Positions 17,477 to 25,975 of a DNA stretch of 64,000 bases are shown here, one piece after another (the stretch's first letter is position 1; every line of letters begins with the position of its first letter). This stretch comes from VXOI01 sp965249065 (GTDB lineage Bacteria > Chloroflexota > Dehalococcoidia > Lucifugimonadales > UBA3495). Made by a program: the position numbers and the translations under genes. The stretch is from NCBI GenBank assembly GCA_965249065.1, contig CBDFLG010000001.1:372001-436000 (forward strand). Direction: 5' to 3'. The notes under the pieces were generated by a model. That model searched no databases. It was not told the DNA's origin and was given only the letters and a program-made list of their open reading frames with translations.

Positions 17477-17704
17477 ACCTTCCCTCCAAAATATGATACG
17501 CCGGGCAACGCGGGGTTTGCCTTATGCGCAACATTAAACCTGCGGCCATTTGATTGTCAACCCTTATACTACCCCGATTTCCATATTCGATTGTTGCATA
17601 CAGATTAACGCCCCATCGGATATGCAACGAAATCTGTATCTATGTCTCACACCAGACTGCTGAAACCGTCTTCTTTGAGCTTTTGTCCAACATTGCCATT
17701 TCGT

Positions 17705-19381
17705 TCAGCCGCCGGTGCGCCGCGCAATCATGGCCGTTGCCAGCGGGCTGGCGCCGGAACGTATGGAAACATCGACCAACGATGGTTGCCCAGAAGCCAG
17801 CGCGCGGCCCACCGCTGCCGCCACTTCGCCGGGTTCCTCCACATGCTCGGAGTAGCCGCCGATGGCCTCCACCACCTTGTCGTACCGGATGTGCCGCAGG
17901 TCGGTGCCGACGGCGCGCCCATAGTAGGCCACCTGAAAGGTCTTGTCGATGCCCCAGGTGGCATCGTTGCCGAGCACGGTAGTAATCGGCAGGTTGTGAC
18001 GGATGCAGGTGTCGTACTCCATGGAGTAGAAGCCGAAAGCGCCGTCTCCGATGAACACCAGCACCTTGGCCTCCGGGTGGGCCAGCTTGGCCGCCATGCC
18101 GTAGGGGATGCCTGCCCCCAAGTGGCTGAGCGGCCCCAAGCGCATGAACCGCCCCGGCTTGCGGGCCTTCATGTAGGCGCGGCCCCACTGCACGTAATCG
18201 CCCCCGTCGAAAACGATGACCGAGTTCTCATCCAAGTGTTGCTCCAGCCCGGTGTAAACGTCCAGAGGGTGCATCGGCGACTCGCCGGTGGCCTTGCCGC
18301 GCAGTTCCTCGTCCCAAGCATTGCGGTCCTGCCGGAGCTGATCAACCCAGGCGGACTTGCTTTCTCCCGCTGATGCCGGCTGCGAGAGCGCTGCGGTTAG
18401 CTGCTCCACCACCGCGCCCAGGTCGCCCTGTATGCCCACGGCCACGCCCCGGTTGCGTCCGATTTCCGCCGGGGACGGATCAACCTGTATCAGCTTGGCG
18501 TCCGCGGCGAACACGCCGCCGTAGCGATAGCGGTGATCCAGCCGTTTGCCCAGCAGCAGCACGGCGTCGGCCTCGCGGAAGCGCCGCGCCGTGGGATTCA
18601 GCGCGCCATCGGCGTAGCCGAAGCACAGCGGATGCTCGTCGTCCAGCAATCCCCGCGCCTGCTCGACGGTGAAGACAGGAATACCAGCGGTCTCAGCCAG
18701 CTTTTCCAACTGCTCAGGGGCCACCGAATAGCGCGCCGGGTTGCCGGCGATGATGACCGGACGCCGCGCCCCGCGCAGCAGCGCCGCCGCTTCCTCTATG
18801 AAGGAAGGGTCGCCTTGGGGCCTCCCGGTGGGGCGGTATTCCTGCGGCAGGTACTGCGGCAGATCCTCCTCGCTGATTTCCGCGTCCTGAAGGTCGATGG
18901 GCAGCGTCAGATGCACCGGGCCAGGCCGTCCGGTGGTGGCGGTACGAAACGCCGTCGCCACATATTCCGGGATGCGCGTCTTGTCGTGAATCAGCCACGA
19001 GCCTTTGGTAACCGGCGCAGTCATGCCCACCTGGTCTATTTCCTGAAAGGCAGCCATGCCCTTTTCCGGCAGCTCGGCGGAACCGGCGACAAATATCACC
19101 GGACTCTCCGAGGTGTAGATGGCCGGCAGGGCAGAGATGGCGTTGGAGAAGCCCGGCCCCCCGGTGAATATCCCCACCGCCGGTCGGCCGGTGATGCGGG
19201 CGTAGCCGTCGGCCATGTGCAGCGCCGCCCCCTCGTGCCTCGTGTCAATGAACTGGATGCCCTCATCCTCGGCTGCATCCACCAGCGGCAGAATGGTGTC
19301 GCCCACGATGGTGAACACCTTTTCGATGCCTTCCTGCTTCAGGCATCGAATAAACAGATGCCCCCCGGTTAGTTTCGGCAT
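17705..19381 (-). CDS. Thiamine-pyrophosphate-dependent enzyme, acetolactate-synthase-like
   Basis: A 558-residue three-domain TPP enzyme (N-terminal PYR, central, C-terminal PP). The activating Glu is E50 in DTRHEGAALHMADGYAR; the TPP/Mg motif is GDGAFGFYSMEYDTCIRHNLP...GNDATWG. Such proteins include acetolactate synthase, oxalyl-CoA decarboxylase, sulfoacetaldehyde acetyltransferase and benzoylformate decarboxylase; the sequence by itself does not decide, and no regulatory subunit gene lies beside it. GGAGGG sits six nucleotides before the ATG. It is 228 nt upstream of the RdhA-like gene on the same strand and may share its transcript. Confidence 0.85.
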   Translation of the reverse strand: MPKLTGGHLFIRCLKQEGIEKVFTIVGDTILPLVDAAEDEGIQFIDTRHEGAALHMADGYARITGRPAVGIFTGGPGFSNAISALPAIYTSESPVIFVAGSAELPEKGMAAFQEIDQVGMTAPVTKGSWLIHDKTRIPEYVATAFRTATTGRPGPVHLTLPIDLQDAEISEEDLPQYLPQEYRPTGRPQGDPSFIEEAAALLRGARRPVIIAGNPARYSVAPEQLEKLAETAGIPVFTVEQARGLLDDEHPLCFGYADGALNPTARRFREADAVLLLGKRLDHRYRYGGVFAADAKLIQVDPSPAEIGRNRGVAVGIQGDLGAVVEQLTAALSQPASAGESKSAWVDQLRQDRNAWDEELRGKATGESPMHPLDVYTGLEQHLDENSVIVFDGGDYVQWGRAYMKARKPGRFMRLGPLSHLGAGIPYGMAAKLAHPEAKVLVFIGDGAFGFYSMEYDTCIRHNLPITTVLGNDATWGIDKTFQVAYYGRAVGTDLRHIRYDKVVEAIGGYSEHVEEPGEVAAAVGRALASGQPSLVDVSIRSGASPLATAMIARRTGG

Positions 19382-19429
19382 GGGTCCCTCCGGAGATGCG
19401 ATATTATGAATCTTGGTATTGCTGGGAGG

Positions 19430-19624
19430 CCAAGGGGTTCCCAGACCAGCGTCAGCTTACTTTATATTGACGAAATCCGGCAAGTGCCTTTCAGGGCGGA
19501 CGAACAGGCTTAGCGCAACCTGTCCATCGTCGCCGATTGGCCGGAAAAGGCCGAGAAACAGCTTACGCGGATTATGGGCGAGGTTTACTATAAGCGCATT
19601 CAGACGGGAAGAGGGAAGCAGTGA
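19430..19624 (+). pseudogene. Remnant of a small gene ahead of the aspartyl-protease pair
   Basis: One frame reads as protein (SLLYIDEIRQVPFRADEQA, then TAG at 19511-19513, then RNLSIVADWPEKAEKQLTRI) and ends in TGA at 19622, overlapping the GTG start of the next gene. The text on both sides of the TAG has coding character and the stop/start overlap suggests it was the first gene of this operon. Family not recognised. Confidence 0.4.
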
Positions 19625-19971
19625 CGCTGTTCAGCGAATCGGACGCCGACGAGAGCGTCCCACGGGCGAATTGTATGAACGCCAAGAGTCGCCTGCCAGA
19701 TGAGGACGAAGTGGACAGGCACAAGGAGTCCTTGAAGGAGCTGGGGAAGGACGGGGCATTCTTAAGAGATAACTATGCCGCACTGCTGGCGCAATACTCA
19801 AACCAATGGATTGCCGTCAAGTGGCAACAGGTGGTTGGCGCCGCAGCCGACTATTTTGAAATGGTGGATCAGCTGGAAGCTAAAGGGATAGCCTATCATG
19901 AAGCGCTTCGGGAATATATGACCGAAGAGGAAATCGTCATAACGCGCCTCTGGGACCCGGATTATGCTTAG
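19621..19971 (+). CDS. DUF5678-like small protein
   Basis: A 116-residue protein whose middle (LRDNYAALLAQYSNQWIAV) resembles DUF5678-type proteins, short domains with a conserved QWIA/WVAV motif and unknown function. The GTG at 19621 overlaps the stop of the upstream remnant and has a purine-rich GAGGGAAG upstream; an internal ATG at 19675 is a possible shorter start. It overlaps the downstream aspartyl-protease gene by 8 nt, so the two are coupled. Such a pairing hints at a shared job, but nothing more can be read. Confidence 0.65.
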   Translation: MTLFSESDADESVPRANCMNAKSRLPDEDEVDRHKESLKELGKDGAFLRDNYAALLAQYSNQWIAVKWQQVVGAAADYFEMVDQLEAKGIAYHEALREYMTEEEIVITRLWDPDYA

Positions 19972-20404
19972 CGGATACTTTGCAGACGAGAGAGGGCGCC
20001 GCGTCCCTCGTATCCGCTGTGACTTCCAGTTTCCCAATGCCCCGCACGTTGGGACGCAAAGAATTGAGCTACTCATAGATACGGGAGCCGATCGGACAAC
20101 TCTTTCCGGCAGAGTTGCGGAAAGCATCGGCCTCAACCTGTCCGCCCTTCCTTTTGGTGGGATCAGCAGCGGGATTGGCGGCCAGACCGCGGTGCGAGTG
20201 GTGGAGTCCATGATCTCGGTTCAAGGCTACACGATTCCGTTCCCGCTGCGCATCTTGGAATCACGGCATCCGGCTCCGTCCATCCTTGGACGTGATTTCA
20301 TGGCGAACTTCGCCCTTTTTATGGAGGAGCGCACCGGGCGAGTCCTGTTCCTCGACCAGACAGACATTGCCAGGTATGGGTTGACAGCTTTGGGAAGCCC
20401 ATAA
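19964..20404 (+). CDS. Retropepsin-like aspartic protease
   Basis: A 146-residue single-domain protein with the active-site motif LLIDTGADRTTL (DTGA at 39-42), a flap-like glycine segment (GGISSGIGGQ) and the second-half motif SILGRDFM. Bacterial retropepsin-like proteases work as dimers, each monomer giving one Asp. There is no signal peptide, so it is presumably cytosolic. Coupled by an 8-nt overlap to the DUF5678-like gene. Substrate unknown. Confidence 0.85.
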   Translation: MLSGYFADERGRRVPRIRCDFQFPNAPHVGTQRIELLIDTGADRTTLSGRVAESIGLNLSALPFGGISSGIGGQTAVRVVESMISVQGYTIPFPLRILESRHPAPSILGRDFMANFALFMEERTGRVLFLDQTDIARYGLTALGSP

Positions 20405-20452
20405 ATCTCCGCGCCCTCCCTTTTCCCTACATCTAAGAATAAGGCCGGGAAT

Positions 20453-21304
20453 ATGCCCGGAACCCTCTACCCCGGAACCCTCTACGTGGTTGGCACGCCC
20501 ATCGGCAACTTGGAGGACCTGTCGCCGCGGGCCGCCCGCGTGCTGCGCGAGGTCGCGCTGGTGGCCGCCGAGGACACGCGGGTTACGCGGAGGCTGCTCA
20601 ACCACGTGGGGGCGCGTCCGCGGCTGGTTAGCTTCCACGAACACAACTGGCGCGAGCGGCTGGAGCCGGTGTTGCAAGCGCTGGAGGCAGGCGACGCGGC
20701 GCTGGTGTCCGACGCCGGTATGCCGGGGGTGAGCGATCCGGGCCGCGAGCTGGTAGCGGCGGCGGCGGCGCGAGGCATACGGGTCGAGTCCGTGCCGGGA
20801 CCGTCGGCGGTCACTACTGCCCTGGCGGTCTCCGGCCTGCCCGCCGACGCCTTCCAGTTCCTCGGGTTTCTGCCCCGCCGCCGCAGAGAGCGGCAGGAGC
20901 GGCTGCGGGATGCCGCCGCCAGTCCGCTCACGCTGGCCCTGTTCGAGGCTCCCCACCGGTTGCGGGCCACACTGGAAGACATCGCCCTCACCTTCGGCGA
21001 GCGTCCCATCGCCGTGTGCCGCGAGCTGACCAAACTCTACGAGGAGGTCTATCGCGGCACGGCTTCCGGGGCGCTGGAGCATTTCGAGTCGCCGCGCGGC
21101 GAGTTCGTGCTGGTGCTGGCCGGAGCCGACCCGGCAGCTACCGGGGAAGCGGCCCAGGCCCACGACGCCGGCAGCATCCGCAGTTTCTTGCTGGAGCGCC
21201 GGGCGGCAGGCGTCCGCGCCCGCGATGCGGTAGCCGAGGCTGCCGACCGCTTTGGAGTCCCGAAAAACCGCGCCTATGAGCTCTGGCTGGAAACCCGCGC
21301 CTAA
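20453..21304 (+). CDS. rsmI: 16S rRNA (cytidine1402-2'-O)-methyltransferase
   Basis: Methylates C1402 of 16S rRNA in the decoding centre with SAM. The 283-residue product has the tetrapyrrole-methylase-fold motifs of the family: LYVVGTPIGNLEDLSPRA, AAEDTRVTRRLL, VSDAGMPGVSDPG, and PGPSAVTTALAVSGLP. The C-terminal helix-rich domain (SIRSFLLERRAAGVRARDAV...NRAYEL) is also typical. Preceded by a duplicated start-proximal CCCGGAACCCTCTAC. Confidence 0.95.
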   Translation: MPGTLYPGTLYVVGTPIGNLEDLSPRAARVLREVALVAAEDTRVTRRLLNHVGARPRLVSFHEHNWRERLEPVLQALEAGDAALVSDAGMPGVSDPGRELVAAAAARGIRVESVPGPSAVTTALAVSGLPADAFQFLGFLPRRRRERQERLRDAAASPLTLALFEAPHRLRATLEDIALTFGERPIAVCRELTKLYEEVYRGTASGALEHFESPRGEFVLVLAGADPAATGEAAQAHDAGSIRSFLLERRAAGVRARDAVAEAADRFGVPKNRAYELWLETRA

Positions 21305-21365
21305 GTCCGGAAGTGAACGCGAGAATCGCAGAAACGCCCGGTGCTAGGATTAACGTGAGTTATGG

Positions 21366-22244
21366 TTAAGCGACGGTTGGGAGCGCGGGAATATTCTCTC
21401 TGCTCAAGGATGGTTTCTTGGGCTGATGGCAATAGGCAATCAACCCGGAGACCAGGTTGACCAAGAAGTTGGCTGGGCTGCGGTGGCGGGTATGCTCAAT
21501 CTGAGAGATATTCTTCAGTTGGTCGTTAACCGATTCGATGACGGCCCGCTTACGAAGCAGGGCCCTGTCTTCCGGGGGCAAGGGGCGGGGTTTCATATTT
21601 CGCTTCAGCCTGGTAATCAACTGAATACCCCGCTCGAACAGTTGGGAGACCAGCTTTTGGGAGATATAGCCCCGGTCGCCAAACAACCGGCCCAATAGGC
21701 TCCGGGTCAAGTGGGGGACCGGCTTGCGGTCATCAACATTACCCAGGGTGATGCGGCAAGCCAACAACTCGCCCCGATCGTTGACCACCAAGTGCAGCTT
21801 GAACCCGAAGAACCAGCCCACCGAGGTCTTGCCCCTTTGGGCTATACCCGCAAAGACCCGGTGGCTGGAAATGCGCCGGTTGTGGCAGACGGCTATTGGA
21901 GTTGAGTCGATGAAGCTGATCCCGGTGCAGCGTCCGTAACAGTTCATCAGGTAGGCGCATAGGGGGACCAGGAACCCAGGCATCAGTCCAACGAAGCGTT
22001 CATAGCTGACCAACCGGGGAAACTCGGAGCGCAAATGCTCCTGCACGTACTCGGTGTAGTAGGCCTTGAAGTGGCGATAGTGGCTCTGATGGAAATGAAT
22101 CATGATGGTCATTGCTTCGCTGACTGACAGTTGGCCCAGGCGCCGCCTTTGGCGGGAGCCACTTTGGAGCAGGTCTTGTTCCCAGTGGGGCTGGAACCGT
22201 TGCCAAAAATCATCGACATCGCAAAATAGGTTTAGTAGACTCAT
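21366..22244 (-). CDS. IS982-family transposase
   Basis: A 292-residue DDE transposase. Its N-terminus (NLFCDVDDFWQRFQPHWE, then SEAMTIMIHFHQSHYRHFKAYY) is typical of IS982. Catalytic acidic residues lie in SFIDSTPIAVC, in LFGDRGYIS and in the C-terminal KRAVIESVNDQLK. The gene is full length and appears active. Its 5' leader carries a nested inverted repeat (22248-22307) that could limit translation. Confidence 0.93.
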   Translation of the reverse strand: MSLLNLFCDVDDFWQRFQPHWEQDLLQSGSRQRRRLGQLSVSEAMTIMIHFHQSHYRHFKAYYTEYVQEHLRSEFPRLVSYERFVGLMPGFLVPLCAYLMNCYGRCTGISFIDSTPIAVCHNRRISSHRVFAGIAQRGKTSVGWFFGFKLHLVVNDRGELLACRITLGNVDDRKPVPHLTRSLLGRLFGDRGYISQKLVSQLFERGIQLITRLKRNMKPRPLPPEDRALLRKRAVIESVNDQLKNISQIEHTRHRSPANFLVNLVSGLIAYCHQPKKPSLSRENIPALPTVA

Positions 22245-22247
22245 CCC

Positions 22248-22307
22248 GGGACACCTCTCAATGGATTAGCATTGAGAAGAATACCTCTTCTCAACCATTG
22301 GTGTCCC
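22248..22307 (-). promoter_or_regulatory. Inverted-repeat leader upstream of the transposase start
   Basis: GGGACACC (22248-22255) pairs with GGTGTCCC (22300-22307), and an inner arm TTGAGAAG pairs with CTTCTCAA. The structure begins three nucleotides from the transposase ATG on the minus strand, where a folded leader could hide the ribosome-binding site. IS elements often limit transposase this way; here it is only inferred. Confidence 0.5.
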
Positions 22308-22418
22308 TTTTTTATCCATAATTCACGTTAGGATTAGGCCGCGGGTATTCTGTGCCGTGATGGTATACTGGTGTTTTAATCAGCATATATGATTTAAGCG
22401 CGACGGCAGGATTTCAAT

Positions 22419-23738
22419 TTGATCAATGCAGAGCGTGCCGGCAGTCCTGGCGGGCAAGGCAAAAGTGGCGTATTTTACGGCTGGTGGCTGGTCATCATCA
22501 CCGGCCTCGTCATGGTCATCGCCACCGTGCCGCTGTTCCACGCGATGACCGTCTGGGCCGTGGCGCTGGACCGGCAATTCGGCTGGCCCAAGGCCCAACT
22601 GGGGCTGGCCCTCACCCTGACTCGCGTCGAAAGCGGGCTGATCGGCCCTCTGGAAGGCTACCTGGTGGACAAGGTCGGCACCCGTCGGATGGTGTTTATC
22701 GGCCTGGCCATCCTGGGGGGCGCCTGGATCTTTTTCTCCCGCGTCGAGAACCTCTGGATGTTCTACGCGGCCTACGTCCTGATGGCGGTGGGCCAGGGGC
22801 TGGGCAGTTGGATTCCCCTGATGACCATGCTGAACAAGTGGTTTGTCCGCCGCCGGTCGTCGGCCATCGGCTGGGCCAATGTGGTCAGCAGATTCGGGGC
22901 CCTGCTGCTGGTTCCGGCCATTGCCTGGTGCGTGGCCGACGTCCCGGGGCGAATCGGCTGGCAGATGACAGCCTTTATCATAGGTATCGGCATACTTGTC
23001 TTGGCCGCCCCGTTGGCCATCCTGATTCGTAACGATCCGAGGGACTACGGCGAAGTCCCCGACGGCGCGGCTCTCCGCCCCGCCGCAGCCACCGCCGCCG
23101 GGCCTGCGGCGCCGCGCCAGCAGGATATGACCGCCGCGGAGGCCCTGCGCACCCCGGCCTTCTGGCTGATTGCCTTCGGCCACGGATTCACCTCGATGGT
23201 CATCCTGGCCATCATGACTTACCTGGGCCTGCTTATGGTGGACAAAGGCTACGCTTTGCAGGACGCCGGCTGGGTCGTCTCGGCCTACACCGGCGTCGCC
23301 ATGGTCTTCCAGTTGGTGGGTGGGTACTCGGGCGACCGGATGTCCAAGCGAGTGGCCCTGGCCTTCTTCACTTGTGTCCAGGCCGCCGGCGTGCTGGTGC
23401 TGGTTCAGGCCCAGACCCTGCACATGTTCTACGCCTTCGCCGTGCTCTTCGGTGCCGGGTTCGGCGGGCGCAATCCCCTGACCGTAGCCATTCGCGCCGA
23501 TTACTTCGGGACAGCATCTTTCGGCAAAATCCTGGGGTTCTCCACGGTTCCCATGAACCTGCTGCTGCTGACCGCCTCGCCCTTCACCGGCTGGATGTAC
23601 GACCGTTACGGGAGCTATGAGCTGGCCTTCCTTATCCTGGCCGGCCTGAACCTGGTCGGCGCTGTGTGCTTCCTCGCTGCCAGCCGCCCTCGGCCGCGCA
23701 ACCCCCACCCGGCGGAGGCCGTGCCTGCGGTGGCGTAA
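22419..23738 (+). CDS. MFS transporter, first of a tandem pair
   Basis: A 439-residue protein with 12 hydrophobic segments of the major facilitator superfamily, resembling the oxalate/formate-antiporter or monocarboxylate type (FYGWWLVIITGLVMVIATVP at the start, DKVGTRRMVFIG between TM2 and TM3). The start is TTG with AGGA eight nucleotides upstream; no in-frame ATG fits better. The substrate is unknown, probably a small organic acid. It shares a nearly identical first 90 nt with the next gene, so they are tandem paralogues. Confidence 0.9.
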   Translation: MINAERAGSPGGQGKSGVFYGWWLVIITGLVMVIATVPLFHAMTVWAVALDRQFGWPKAQLGLALTLTRVESGLIGPLEGYLVDKVGTRRMVFIGLAILGGAWIFFSRVENLWMFYAAYVLMAVGQGLGSWIPLMTMLNKWFVRRRSSAIGWANVVSRFGALLLVPAIAWCVADVPGRIGWQMTAFIIGIGILVLAAPLAILIRNDPRDYGEVPDGAALRPAAATAAGPAAPRQQDMTAAEALRTPAFWLIAFGHGFTSMVILAIMTYLGLLMVDKGYALQDAGWVVSAYTGVAMVFQLVGGYSGDRMSKRVALAFFTCVQAAGVLVLVQAQTLHMFYAFAVLFGAGFGGRNPLTVAIRADYFGTASFGKILGFSTVPMNLLLLTASPFTGWMYDRYGSYELAFLILAGLNLVGAVCFLAASRPRPRNPHPAEAVPAVA

Positions 23739-23882
23739 CATTATTCCTCCACGGCGAAAGACGCAGAAGCGGCGCAGACTCAGAGGATTCCTGGCCGCGA
23801 GGGCGGCTATTCCCTGTCGTGAGGTATATTGGCCTTCTGTCAGTCCGCCGGAGGAACCAGGCGGATTGAGCGAGGTGGAGGC

Positions 23883-25184
23883 ATGAACGGCGCGGAACAC
23901 CCGGGGAACCGCCGCCTCTTCTACGGCTGGTGGTTGGTCATCATCACCGGATTGGTCATGGTCATCGCCACCGTGCCGCTGTTCCACGCGACGGCTGTCT
24001 GGGCCGTGGCGCTGGAGCGGCATTTCGGCTGGACCTATGCCCAACTGGGGCTGGCCTTCACGCTGACCCACGTCGGAAGCGGACTGATTGCCCCGCTGGT
24101 GGGCTATCTCAGCGACCGTTTCGGCCCCCGCATGATAATGCTTCCCGGCCTCATTATCATGGCCGGGGCGCTCTTCTTTTTCAGCCTTACGCAGAACATC
24201 TGGATGTTCTACGTCGCCTTCGCGCTGATGGCGGTAGGGCAACAGCTGAGTGGGTGGATTCCGCAAATGACCATCCTCAGCCGCTGGTTTGTCCGCTGGC
24301 GCGCCACTGCCATCGCCATATCCTACTTGGCCGTCCCGCTCGGGGCACTGGTTGTGGAGCCGTTTATCACTTGGGGCGCGGACCCGGACGCTGGCCGGTT
24401 GGGCTGGCGGCTGACCGTCATCGTACTGGGAGGGTTAATACTGGTTGTCGCCGCTCTGGTATTCGCCCGGCTGCGCAACCGGCCGGAGGATATAGGTCTC
24501 CTGCCCGACGGCGTCCCTCCCAATATAGAGCGAAGCAGCTTCTCAACGATTCAAGCCCTGCGCACGCGCTCCTTCTGGTTCATCGTTTTTGGCGAAGCCT
24601 TCGCCTCAATGGTCGGTAGCATCCTTCCTTTCATGGGTCTGCTAGTCCAAGACAGAGGTATTGCTGTGTCGGACGCAGCATTTGCGCTTTACATCTCGGG
24701 GTCCGGCGCAGTGTGGTTCTATTTGGTAGGCGGACTGGTAGGCGACCGTGTTCCCAAGTCCTCCGCTTTGGCCTTCTTCACCTTGGTGCAGGCTGTCGGG
24801 GTGGCGTTGCTGGCCTTTGCTGGCAGCCTGACTTTGTTATATGTGGCGGGTGTGTTGCTGGGAATAGGTCAAGGAGGGCGTACCCCTGTGGGCGTGGCGA
24901 TACTAGCCGACTATTTCGGCATGGATTCCTTCGGCAAGATTCTGGCGTTATCCAGCCTATTTGCAGTATTGCCGTTATTAATCGCTCCCCCTCTGATGAT
25001 CGGATGGATGTATGACGTTCAAGGTAGCTACACCGTCGGCTTCCTGATACTGGCCGTGCTGACTCTGCCGGGCGCGTTCTTCTTCCTGCAGGCCCGTCCG
25101 CCGCAGTTGCTGGAGGCGCCCGGTACTGTCGCGCCGCAGACCGCGCCGGACGAGGACAGCGGAGGCCAAGAAAGCGGGATTTAG
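23883..25184 (+). CDS. MFS transporter, second of a tandem pair
   Basis: A 433-residue MFS permease, 12 hydrophobic segments, with FYGWWLVIITGLVMVIATVP and SDRFGPRMIMLPG. The ATG at 23883 follows GTGGAGG. It is clearly paralogous to the preceding protein, most similar in the N-terminal third and in the FFTxVQAxGV segment of TM8-9, while the central loop differs. Substrate unknown; the duplication suggests divergence of substrate range. Confidence 0.9.
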   Translation: MNGAEHPGNRRLFYGWWLVIITGLVMVIATVPLFHATAVWAVALERHFGWTYAQLGLAFTLTHVGSGLIAPLVGYLSDRFGPRMIMLPGLIIMAGALFFFSLTQNIWMFYVAFALMAVGQQLSGWIPQMTILSRWFVRWRATAIAISYLAVPLGALVVEPFITWGADPDAGRLGWRLTVIVLGGLILVVAALVFARLRNRPEDIGLLPDGVPPNIERSSFSTIQALRTRSFWFIVFGEAFASMVGSILPFMGLLVQDRGIAVSDAAFALYISGSGAVWFYLVGGLVGDRVPKSSALAFFTLVQAVGVALLAFAGSLTLLYVAGVLLGIGQGGRTPVGVAILADYFGMDSFGKILALSSLFAVLPLLIAPPLMIGWMYDVQGSYTVGFLILAVLTLPGAFFFLQARPPQLLEAPGTVAPQTAPDEDSGGQESGI

Positions 25185-25255
25185 CGCAAAAGAAAACGTG
25201 GAGGGCGATACTGAAATCCCTCCGCGCTCTCTGTGGGTTTTGCGCTGACCCGTGC

Positions 25256-25789
25256 CTACTGCAAGCCGGACTCCTCGATGGTGATGTTGTTGATGACCAG
25301 CCGCTCGGTGGGGGAAGAAGACTCGCCGCCGCTGTTTCGGCCCACCGGGGAGTTGGCCAGCATATCCAGCACTTCCTCGCCGCCGGTCAGCTTCCCGAAG
25401 ATGGTGTAGTTGGGAGGCAGGCCGGGGTTGGCGCCGTGGACGATGAAGAACTGGCTGCCGTTGGTGTTGGGGCCGGCGTTGGCCATGGCCAAGGTGCCTT
25501 TGACGTAGCTGCGCTTCACCGGCTCGTCCTGGAAGCGGTAGCCGGGGCCGCCTCTGCCGTCACCATTGGGACAGCCGCCCTGAATCATAAAGTCCCTCAT
25601 GACCCGGTGAAATTGGCCGTCTTCATAGAACCCGTCGCGGGCCAGGAAGACGAAGTTGTTCACCGTCAACGGTGCCTCTTCGACGAACAGATCAAGGGTC
25701 ATTACGCCTGCGCTGGTGTCCACGATGGCGGTGTAGGTCTTGGAGGGGTCTATTCCAGTGGGGGGTGGGCTGGAGTATTGATTAGGCAT
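25256..25789 (-). CDS. Peptidylprolyl cis-trans isomerase, cyclophilin type
   Basis: A 177-residue cyclophilin that catalyses proline isomerisation during protein folding. Active-site blocks are visible: FHRVMRDFMIQGGCPNGDG (catalytic Arg and the FxxQ equivalent), GTLAMANAGPNTNGSQFFI and YTIFGKL. No signal peptide, so cytosolic. GGAGGT lies six nucleotides before the ATG. A single-gene unit. Confidence 0.94.
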   Translation of the reverse strand: MPNQYSSPPPTGIDPSKTYTAIVDTSAGVMTLDLFVEEAPLTVNNFVFLARDGFYEDGQFHRVMRDFMIQGGCPNGDGRGGPGYRFQDEPVKRSYVKGTLAMANAGPNTNGSQFFIVHGANPGLPPNYTIFGKLTGGEEVLDMLANSPVGRNSGGESSSPTERLVINNITIEESGLQ

Positions 25790-25880
25790 CAGTTACCTCC
25801 GGGAATATAAGCAGGAATATAAGCCCGCCAATTGTAACACCTTGAATTGCCAGGGATTGCCGGGGGCTTTCCGCAAGCCC

Positions 25881-25952
25881 CCTCTTAAACAGGAAACCCT
25901 TGCATAGCCCGGATATTGGCGAAACCGGCCATACAAAGGTTTCCTAAAGAGG
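25881..25952. repeat. Large imperfect inverted repeat downstream of the NHL gene
   Basis: CCTCTTAAACAGGAAACC (from 25881) is mirrored by GGTTTCCTAAAGAGG (to 25952), with additional TTGCAT/ATACAA pairing inside. It would form a long hairpin 24 nt beyond the stop of the minus-strand NHL gene. It may terminate or stabilise that transcript, or be a small mobile palindrome. Confidence 0.55.
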
Positions 25953-25975
25953 AACAGGGCCCATGAAACGCAGTT

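Larger units (their letters stand above)
21353..22328 (-). mobile_element. IS982-family insertion sequence, 976 bp, complete
   Basis: The ends are imperfect terminal inverted repeats: ACGTGAGTTATGGTTAA on the left and, reading in from the right, ACGTGAATTATGGATAA (15 of 17 match). The element holds one intact transposase gene on the minus strand and is bounded by an identical 8-bp duplication. It sits between rsmI and the first MFS gene and disrupts no visible gene. Confidence 0.9.
21345..22336. repeat. 8-bp target-site duplication flanking the IS982 element
   Basis: TAGGATTA at 21345-21352 and again at 22329-22336 directly abut the two ends of the element. The copies are identical, which indicates a recent insertion not followed by rearrangement. 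Confidence 0.9.
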
